A stretch of DNA of 64,000 nucleotides from Trileptium ribeirensis. Its lineage: Eukaryota > Nematoda > Enoplea > Enoplida > Thoracostomopsidae. The DNA lies in NCBI GenBank assembly GCA_030248225.1, contig JASANE010018635.1, positions 60,611-124,610 on the forward strand. Direction: 5' to 3'. The notes beneath the pieces are model-generated. The model did not search any database, was not told the origin of the DNA, and worked only from the letters and a program-made list of their open reading frames with translations. Shown here in pieces: positions 54,694-64,000 of the stretch (its first letter is position 1; every line of letters begins with the position of its first letter). The position numbers were made by a program, and so were the translations under genes.

Positions 54694-55835
54694 CTTATTT
54701 TTACCAGTAAAATTTTAATGGTATTTATTTGGTCGAAATCATCTCGTTTAGAGTGCTATGGAGCGTGTTTGCTTTTGTTGGTTTGGATTATTACGCCTGA
54801 AAGCTCTAAACGTTTCTCGTACCATTTTCTTAACCTACGCTAGTGTGCCAGGGATGGCATGCATATGGAAATGATTTGGATTTCCGAGAAAATTTGTTTA
54901 AAAGGGAATAATTTGGGCTTTAAAGATATGTATATAATATACATATGCAGTTTGATCGCATTCATAGGTTTGTTGTCTTGGCGCATTTGAATTTTTGCCA
55001 GGCATTTCTACCACCGTGGGTACGCTCATTCACTCTTTATACGTCCTATCGCTCGTCACTGTTAGTCGGTGGCTTAAATACTTCCCATGTAGCGGTCGAG
55101 CCAGAAGCAGAGATGTGCCGTTCTCTAGTGCTGTGCATACACTGAAGATTTGCAGTCCGCCTTATGACCGTTTGCTCTGCAAGCTATATATATTCAATCG
55201 ATTTATTTACAAAATAAAAACGGGCAATCTCATCTTGTCAATATATTTTAGGTGTATACCGTGGCTTCTTACTGGAAGTGCCGATCGGATTGTATATCTA
55301 GCTAGTGCGAACGATGGAAAGTCGCCCTGCCCCTTCTTGGCTGTGGCCTTCTTGGTGCTTTAGCACGTAACCTCAATTTTTCTGGTTAGGCAGGTATATG
55401 GTAGGTAGTGAAGTTACCGACTAACTCGTACGAGCAAGAGAATTTCCAAAGGGTGACCGCATTATATCTTCGTTTGAAGAACGGACGCTTCAATGTAAAA
55501 GATTTAGGGGTGACTGATGAAATACTATATACAACTGCTTTCGTTTTTTAGATCCTAAAGCTCTTAGGCTGAGCCATGAACTAAGTCCTCGGGGCTTATT
55601 GTCGCTGAACCTCTGGTTGGTTTACCGAAAGGCTTGACATAATGGGCGAGATAAACTTTGGTATAATTTAATGTTCGGCTAAAATTTTCTTTGCTTTTTT
55701 GCGTCTTCCTCCCGACCTTTTTTCGTTAATTATTTTACCACTTAATTTTCTTTCATCGATGGAGTTGAAGCCCTTAAAATAACCTGAAGCTGAAACGTTG
55801 GTACACTAATTGTCATATAAATGAACATTGTTCAC
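54694..55835. other. spacer (loop) of the inverted duplication
   Basis: About 1.14 kb with no counterpart in either arm. The GC-richer part at 54980-55380 has open frames (54945-55145 and 54995-55363), but no family or splice structure is recognised. It contains no obvious repeat. Confidence 0.6.
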
Positions 55836-58800
55836 AATAAATACAAAACTGACAGTTAAAAAAACATAAAATACTTGGTTGAGAAAAGCAACCAGTGTAG
55901 CCGAAAGGTGGGGTTATGCCTATGACATAGCACTTTTCATTGATCCTCTAACGCCAAGAATAAAACCGATTGGAAAGGTAAACGTAACATTGTCTGAAAA
56001 TTGCGCGCCTGCCTACTGCTTTAGTTGTTCCAAGTTGAAAGATTAGTCTAGACACAACCAATGCAAACCATATAATATATACATATGCTCATCAATTTGC
56101 TACAACAAATAGGGAAATTTGTTGAAATAATGTTCGGTTACCACAAGCCTTGCAGGACTTTATCTATGCTTACACATTCCTTGTATATAGACAATATCTG
56201 ATATCAGGGAGAAACAGTAATTCCGGTTCCGGCAAAATTCGTGTTGCAGTTCCGACTACTTTTTCCTTTAGGATGCCCGAAAACCCCAAATGAAGCTTTT
56301 TCGCCTACTCATGCCTTCAGTACAAATTTTCTAATTTTGGGTTGAGGAACCATGAGGATGCCATACTTCAAACCCCGTAAACTCCAAAACCGGAGCCTTA
56401 ATCGAAACAAAAGAGGCATCGGCATCAATCCAGTTTGACGATGAAAAATAACCAGCTAGAGAAAAAAATTGAAAGTTAAGAAAAGAAATTTGCTTCTGTA
56501 AGGGTACGAAAAATGGGGCAAAAAACTGAATTTTAAAAATTTTCACCCCTGCAACATCCAAATTGCCACGCATGTTTAAAACTATAAGCCACAAAGAAAT
56601 CAATCGATTAACGCTATAAATCAATCAAACTTTAACATATCTATAATTTTTGAAGTATATATACTCTGTATATACTCCTAAGTATTTGTTTACTGTGCCG
56701 CTATTTAAAGTGATAGCTCAACGATTGCTGCTTAGTCACTTGCAAACAACTATACTGCCGAAATGTGTCTATCAATTATTTATCATATGCTCTGTGAGAC
56801 CACAAGAGTAAGACAATTTCGGTGTATTTCACATTACTTAGGACTGTATAACAACAGTACTAGCTCAATGCGTGTTAATTGCCGATTTTCTTGTTCTAAT
56901 CATTTCCTCAGCCTTTATTAGAAGGTACGGAAGTGCAAAAGAGTCAAACACCAACAGCACATTACAGTAGCTAAATTTTAAGCACATATTAATGGCTTTT
57001 TATCATAAGACTTGAAGAGGGACCAAACCTGCCAAGTGGAGGCATAGAGGCTGTAGCGAAACTGTGAAATTTTGTAAAAGCTGTCCATTGGTGTCTTTCA
57101 ATTTAATTTCACTATACAATCAGCGTACATAAAGTACAGATTTTGATTGTGCATTTTGTCACAGACTGGGTAGAGCTGAACATTACACTGAAAATTTTGA
57201 AAACAATTCTATTTCCCGCTCGCGCTGCAAGTCTGAAACACCGGCCACTTATTTTTCCTGTAATCATACACTACTTGTTATGCGCGAGTAAAATCAATGC
57301 TGGCGCCTTATATCGACTATTCTGATTTTGTAATAGCCCATAGCGAAGCGCAAACCGTTCTTACGAAACAAATGCAGAAATTGCATCGGTTTTTTAGACA
57401 TACAAAATCGGCAAAATCTGATACAAGCATCAAAAATTACACCTTGTGTTCCTACAAAATTTTGAGGATTTCGAATTTGCAAGGTGGCAAAAACTGTTAT
57501 CCTGACGCCTGCCGGGCTCCGATCTGTGTTTGTCTGTGTTCGCGAAGAAATTTAACGTAATACTGACTTTACTAAATCAATCGGCTCCTTAGAGCTAAGG
57601 TTACAGCGTCCGCGAACAGATCCATGAACCGCAAATCCGGTAGATTTTCATTCGCAAGGTCTGGTAATTTTTGCGAACACAAATTTGCCGAATACTATCA
57701 TAGAGCTATGGGTATGTAAGCAGTACAGTTTTGAGCCAGATAACGGTTTCCCAAAGAATAACAAATAGGATTATTTCACCATGAATAGTAGATTAAGCTT
57801 ACTGTCGCATTAACCTAAAAAATAACAACGTACGCTGTAACAGTCTAAATTGTAAACAAAATCACAACTTTCAGGAAAATTAAGAAGTTTTTATATTGTT
57901 TACCTGTTTGCGGAATCGTGCCTGCGACATAACAGTACAATTACATTAATCATACCCAGCGACCCAACTCGTATGGGAAAATGTATAGCCCCACTATCTA
58001 GCCATTCAGTGTATAACTAATTGAAGAAATATCACAATTTTGTATTCAACGCAAGCACGCATAGGGCTAATGGACATCCCAGATGTTTTTAAACGAAACT
58101 AAAAGGTTTAACCGGTAAAATAACCATTCATCGCTCACACCCAACAAACAAAAAGCTTGATTATACAATATTTCTTTTTCTATATTTTACCTTATTGATA
58201 AAGACTAGGTTCAGGTTCCAGCTAAAATTGAACTTCCGGTTCTGGTTATATATAATGTTGCGTTAAGCTTGTGCTATGTTGTGCAGTAGGAGGCAATGCT
58301 TTATTGAAACAGCATTCTTTTAGCTTGCGCTATTGGTAGTGGCATTATGTTTGTAACAGTAATGTCATGATAATGTATTTTAATATGATAGTGTGACTGT
58401 AATAATGTACCGTGTGTAGTAGGTGCACGCAGTTTCCTGCGATTCATATGCAAAAGATGAAATTTGTATTTTACGATATCATGAGATTGCTGTGGACCTT
58501 GTCTAGTTACATTTTATATTTTTTCCAGCGGACCTGGCATTCCGAGTTTGTGCTAAAACTGGTTAAAAATATTAGCGAATTTAAGTTCTTGTCCTGTAAG
58601 AACACACTCATCGTTTACCCAGAGCTATTAATTTTGATGTTCATGTTACTTTATCTGATACTTCTAGTGACTTTCACTAAACTCAACCTATAAAATTAGA
58701 TATCCATAGTTGAAACCGTGCCCTCAAACTACCATATAACTGTGTTGCACAACACTGCTTAACTCCAAAGTTTGAGCTTTAATACGATTTGTAAAGTAAA

Positions 58801-59505
58801 CTTTATTAATTTGTAACATTATACTGAACCTGTGTGAAAAAGGTCATAAATTAGAAACCGACATGGTGTCGGGACCGGAATTGTGATTTGTTGTTCCTCT
58901 TTAATGAAAATCAGCAAGCCTCAATTAACCCCAGCAATTAAGATTATGTCTTTATTATTCCTACTGTAAATTACGAATAGTGAACCTAAAGTAATCAAGA
59001 GCTCGAAAGGTTCTTGCTAGTAATTTGTTCCAGCTCATGGCATGGCGATAATGTTGACATTTTTTATTATGTTCAATCCAATATAATCGCTCCGTCATTA
59101 GGCGGTATATTTAGAAATGCGTGCTATTCACAAAAATGAAAAATTGTAGCTATCACTGAAATAACTTTTCTGGCTGCTGAAGATATGTAGCTTTGGTGCA
59201 AAATTTAACCTTAATGCAAATGACCATAATGCTCCAAGTCCCGCAAAAAACTAAATTTATCTTTTTTGTGTTTACACTTAACATTTTGGTGTACAATTCA
59301 ACCATGTACATATTTAACAGTATTAAGGTGTTAGAAGCAAGACCAATGGCGCATCAATATACCCAGCTGTGTTTATGGGATTATTGGTACTTGGTGGTGT
59401 TAGCCATATTATATATAATTTCGTGGCGAATTGGCGCATTGTACCGAACGTCTACACTTGCGATGGTAGGTTGGGATCTTTGCTGGTTGCTGGACGCTTT
59501 GTATA

Positions 59506-59647
59506 CTAAAAATTCAACGTTGCTAATTGGATTGATTTTCGATTCCAGTAAGCAATACCACAAATTGTCGGAGAGCAAAATTTGACGCAGCCGATGTCGT
59601 GCTTCCATTTTGCCAAATGCCGAAACTAGAACGTTACCACGGCTACA
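59506..59647 (-). pseudogene. antisense copy of RdRP exon 20, stop lost
   Basis: 142 bp against 141 in exon 20. One substitution changes CGR to CSR at its start, and one inserted T converts TTT TAG into TTT TTA G, so the frame runs on to 59381. The upstream acceptor (tttacag) is kept. It would be read from the - strand. No promoter or intact upstream exons exist within the window. Confidence 0.9.
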
Positions 59648-60881
59648 CTGTAAATAAACAATAAGTTTTGATATATAAGACACCGAGACACCCAATATAC
59701 ATACAATCAACGGCCATTACTGGCTGATGTACGTACATATCTAGTGGACAAAATATTAAAAAATGTTAGCGAATACTAAAAAATACTTTATTATTATCAT
59801 TCCTATATAGTCCTATGGAAGCAATAACATTAGCGCGGGAAGCAAACCAAATAGTTTAGCTAAAAGCTCGTTCAATTTGCAGTATCCAAACTCAAAACGC
59901 TTTGAACTTGAACTAACTTATACAATGGGGTAAATTTTAAGGATACAGATATAGAAAAATAAGAATCTTTTGCGAACAGGTCTGATTAATTGCCATCTGG
60001 TTCAACCAGAGGGTGTCGCCTGCTTTTAAATGGAAAAAATTTTTAACTAAGCTTTTTTGTGAAATTGTAAAAGGTGCAAAATAAACGCTGAAACGCGTGT
60101 ATATTTTGTTAAACCATCTACACACCGCTTTTAAAGATGAGGTTCTGGTTCCCCATCCCGCGAAAATGGACGGTTCCGATTTTTGCTTCTGGTTCCTTTC
60201 GGGGGGCGGTTACCTGCACAATATAGTACCAAAAGATATGAATTTTCCAACATTTGGCAATTGGCTTCAATCAAATTTGAAATTACCATCTAAAACCCTA
60301 TGAAAACGTATACTATTGTAAAATTGGACTCCACACAGAAAGTTCATTGTCGTATTCAGCATGCTTGATAACTTAACAGATGCTCGCTTTAAAGAAATAA
60401 CACATAATAGCATGCCGAAATTTATAAATTAAATATTTCTGGCAAAAAGGTTGACAAACCATATTCAGGTCCACAGCGGCACAAAAAATGGGCTCGCACA
60501 GCGTTGGTGATGAACACTGTACATCTCGATGAGTTAATCCTGCATCTGTTTTTGTCGCGAACCTGGGTCTCGCGTGATATGAAGTCCTTTTAGCTGGTAC
60601 TCATAGACCCACAATTGGAAAACAAGCATTAAAATCTGATTTTTTTGACACCTAAGATGGTTCAACCAAGTTGGCTGTTCACTAAAGGGTACACCTTCAT
60701 CAATTTTGCTATTCAGACAAAAAGCTTTATCTTAAATTGATCCAGCCTAAGAAGAGTTATGCGTCACTGAAACAGAAAGAACACAAAAGTTTTTCAATGT
60801 ATTTCCCTGTAGCGGTCACAGTGGAAACTTGGTCGCTCCGTTTCAACAACTAAAATAACAACAATAAAAACAGTCACATAC

Positions 60882-61048
60882 GTGTCGCAAGCTTATATCG
60901 TCAACACCTGACCAGCAATTTAAGCAGATCAAATATTTGCAGAACAGCGAAAAGGGTAAAGGTGCCGCGGCCAAAGTAGTGAATATTTAACGACTGATTT
61001 GTATCGGGTCGGCTTCGTCAAAGTCCCATGGACGATCAACGTCTTGTA
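60882..61048 (-). pseudogene. antisense copy of RdRP exon 19, acceptor and frame lost
   Basis: The same 167-nt length as exon 19, but the acceptor TTAG reads TTCG. A cluster of changes replaces the segment before FGRG, and compensating small indels disrupt frame in the middle (a TAA appears near the replaced segment). The flanking parts are nearly identical. It is clearly non-functional as an exon. Confidence 0.9.
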
Positions 61049-63589
61049 CGAAAAAAGATAAAAAATTTTACGTTAGATAGTAATCATCAAAATAGCCATT
61101 ATCCGTGTTCGTTGACAAGTGCGACACTTTCCAATTTCTGATTTAAATGAAATGAGCTATGCATATATGTCTGTACTGCTTTTTCTGATAACTAAATGTT
61201 CGGAGATCATTAGTATTTAACAACACAGTGTTACCATTTCTAACAGTGAAGAGCACCATCAAATGAATTTTGTATTTTGACTTTTTGTTATGCAAGAGTA
61301 AACTTAAGATGCGCCGCCAACCATCCTCTTTTGACACGATTTCCAAAACGTTGTTAGGGAACAAAACTCGGATTTCAATAGCCGTATCCGTTTTCGACAT
61401 TTTTCTGTTCCATAACGCCTTTAGCGAATGCAATTCCACCAATGTGTTCGCGAACATTTTCAAATTATAATGTACAAAATCTGAAACGGACAAATTTCTG
61501 TTTTTAATGCACAATGAAATTTGTGTTCAGCGAACAATTGAATGGCAATTGCTTTTTGACAAAAGAGGATGGTAAAAGGCGCAGTTTAAGTTTACTCATC
61601 TATTAGATAGCAGTACGACACAGACTGAAAAAAGCTTGAGCCGTGTTTGAAAATATCAAGAACCAAAGCCGATTTTTCCAAACAGTGGGTCACGCTATAC
61701 TCTGTAGCTGCATTACTGTACAGTTACGGCCAAAAATAATTACAATCTAAAACGATCTAGATCGCAATCGATCGATTTTTCATTAAATCAAATCAATCTC
61801 TGAAAATTTCGATTATTTCGTATTTAGCACGATTCCTGGCAGTGACTACTTGTTGGTACGAAGCTGGTGCTGCATGCGATAACGTGATTAACTTTTTCCG
61901 TTCGCATTCTCTTAAACATGTATGCTTACGAGTGGCTTCTCTAAATTGTGGGCGAGGTGCTGTCATTCCCGTACGTTCCGACTTTCAACTAAAAACTTTT
62001 GTTTTTCAACCATCAACTACACTTATGTACGTCCTTAAAAACCCACCTTGCACATTTTTATATACCCAAAACATATTTTTGCACAAAAAGTTTAGTACAA
62101 ATTTCGTGTTTTCGATATTTTTATAGAAGCACACTTGCCCCACTCTACAAATGGGTCTCCCCACCTGTGAGCATCCACCTTTACTAAACTTGCAGTAAAG
62201 AACCTATCGCCCCAAGCAGAAAATTTATTCCACTTTATATGTACCTGGAATTGTCATATTATGAATAAAATCGCCTACCACTGAGTCTTAAACTGAAACT
62301 ACCGATTTTGATTCTAGGTTAGATGACGCAAAAGGATAGACCCACTCGTCTTCCGTGGCTGCATGTAAAGTACATTTAAATTGACAAAAATGTCGAATGG
62401 TATTTGTTATGTTAGAATCTAATAACAAATATCGAATTTACACTGGTAACTCTATCGAGATTACAGAACGTAGTGAAGCATAGGTACACCTACGTCTTTT
62501 GCGTGCAGAGTCAATCAGCTCTCGATAGCACACGTCGACATGCTATATGTGAATATTACACAATACCGCACAAGTTAAAACTACCACTGGCAATAAGTTT
62601 CACATGACCTAAAAACCCCAAAGTGCAAGCTATCAGCCTCATAGGGCATCATAATAAAATTAAAAATTTTGGGTCAATGAACCATGGGGGCGCTATACCG
62701 CGGTACCCATGAAACCAAAGGTAGCAGAGCAAAATCACCACCGGCACCAGCAGTGAGTTTCCCACGCCCGAAAACCCACAAGTGAAAATTTTCAGCCGCC
62801 CGGCACGTTATAACATACTTTAGAATTTTGGGTCGAGGAATCACGAGGGTGCATTACCTCAAATTCCATGACTCGGAGCCTTAATCGAAAAACAAAAAGA
62901 TGCATCGGCATTTATCATTTTACTATGAAATAAAACCAACCAGAGAAAAAAATTCGAAAGTTAAGATAAAAATAACCTTGCTTCCGTGAAGGGTACTGAA
63001 ACGAGGTAAAAACCCTCATTGTGCCATCTGACCCCGAACCTTGGAGCATCATCCCCGTACCCATGGAACCATGGGTCACAGAACAAAACCAATCCCGGCA
63101 ATGATTTTTCCATGCCCGAAAACCCCAAGCAATCTTTTCAGCCGCCCACGCCGTCAGAACAAATTTTCGAATATTGGGTTGAGGAACCATTGAGGACACA
63201 TACCTAGAACCCATAAATGCAGAACAGGTCGGAGCCTTAATTGAAGAACAAAAAAACAAGCATCTTTATTTATCATTTTACTATGAAACAAAACCAACCA
63301 AAGAAAAAACTCGAAAAAGATAAAAATAACCTTGGTTCCATGAAGGGTACTAAAACGGAGAGAAAAGCTATCATTTTGACCTCTGACCCCGAACCATGGG
63401 GCTTCATACCTCCGTACCTATAGAAGGGTCATAAAGCAAAACCAGCACCGGCAATGAGTTTTCCATGCCTGAAAACACCCCAGGTGAAACTTATCAGCCG
63501 CCCAAGACGTCAGAACAAATTTTCAAATTTTGGGTGGAGCAAGATCATGAAAATCGGTTAAGTCGTTCGTTTAAGGCTCTGGTTTTGGC

Positions 63590-63690
63590 CGATCCAGAGG
63601 TGCGCAGGCCTGAATTTTAGAGCCCTTGCACGGCCCGTGACCGCGACCGTCAGGCCCGGGCCCGCAGGCATTTTGGAGCCCGCGGAGTCG
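63590..63690. repeat. mirrored GC-rich island
   Basis: Inverse copy of 46950-47045 (gaggtgcgcaggcctgaatt and following). It is part of the right arm, and its sequence context matches the left copy. Confidence 0.7.
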
Positions 63691-64000
63691 ATTTTTAAGT
63701 CATCGTTTGCGTGAGCAGATTTGATGTGCAAAACTAAACACATCAAATGTCGAAAACCCACATATAACAAGGCCATGTCAGAGCAACTCGCTGTTAGCAC
63801 AAGTTAATCGACTAATGATTTTTTAAATTCTTTAGAATTACTTGATAGGAGTTTGCTATTCATTATAAAACGCTATAAAATAAGATACTATGTAACAGCC
63901 CGATGGTTGAAACACAGATCAATGGTCGAAGTTTTCGCACAAAACAAATACGGACAGCGGAATTCATCGATCAAAATATTGTTGAAAGTTTTATTTTTAT

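Larger units (their letters stand above)
55836..64000 (-). repeat. right arm of large inverted duplication (continues past window)
   Basis: Reverse complement of 46631-54693 with scattered substitutions and small indels. It carries the same mobile elements in mirrored order: hAT-like ends at 56205 and 60216, the GAGCGAGCG repeat near 60.2-60.85 kb, the 350-bp array at about 62.45-63.55 kb and the GC island at about 63.6 kb. It is still matching at the last base of the window. Confidence 0.95.

Noticed and set aside
59381..61070. A second functional RdRP gene on the minus strand
   Set aside because: The exon 19 copy has lost its acceptor and frame and the exon 20 copy its stop; no upstream exons are visible within the window.
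1..64000. tRNA, rRNA or autonomous transposase/reverse transcriptase genes
   Set aside because: No cloverleaf with A/B boxes, rRNA core or transposase/RT motif was recognised on either strand; small degenerate pieces could be missed by eye.

Overview
The window is eukaryotic genomic DNA, almost certainly animal. It is AT-rich, has very low coding density and is dominated by introns, tandem repeats and small DNA transposons. No bacterial gene layout, rRNA, tRNA or CRISPR array is visible. The one gene I can support is a cellular RNA-dependent RNA polymerase (RdRP) of the RNA-silencing type (the EGO-1/RRF/RDR family). It lies on the + strand and is broken into 20 recognisable exons between 7514 and 51084. 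All 19 exon-exon joins are phase-compatible and there is no in-frame stop before TAG at 51082-51084. Only about 3.24 kb of that 43.6 kb is coding. Animals that keep such RdRPs include nematodes and several chelicerates. T-rich TTTTAG/TTTCAG acceptors would suit a nematode, but the sequence does not settle the lineage.

Layout. 1-7.5 kb: a possible exon of an upstream gene at the left edge, then a mariner-type MITE, a hAT-like element with an 8-bp target duplication, a 134-bp minisatellite and a 72-bp minisatellite. 7.5-10.4 kb: three exons encoding an N-terminal RRM and a Gly/Arg-rich linker. 10.4-15.7 kb: an intron with no exon I could recognise, although RdRPs of this family normally carry several hundred residues here. 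It holds a perfect 168-bp tandem duplication and a 1.6-kb TIR element. 15.7-29.8 kb: the catalytic exons, including the DLDGD metal-binding motif at 26866-26880 and a frameshifted tandem copy of the exon just before it. 33.7-51.1 kb: the C-terminal exons, separated by repeat-filled introns.

The right quarter is a very large inverted duplication. About 46.6-54.7 kb is repeated in reverse at 55.8-64.0 kb around a roughly 1.1-kb spacer, and the right arm runs off the window. It carries degenerate antisense copies of the last two RdRP exons; one has lost its acceptor and frame, the other its stop codon. A read-through RdRP transcript would therefore contain a hairpin with arms of about 8 kb. That is notable because the gene encodes a small-RNA pathway enzyme.

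The transposon remnants fall into a few families: mariner-type TA-flanked MITEs starting CAGT, hAT-like elements starting CAGGGA with GGAACCGG-rich ends, 1.6-kb elements with GGGTCATTTCA termini and scattered G-tract motifs, elements bounded by GAAACGGAGCGAGCG, and a CAGAACGTAG-ended family with 350-bp internal repeats. No transposase or reverse transcriptase reading frame was recognised, so all look non-autonomous. Boundaries of degenerate repeats are approximate.
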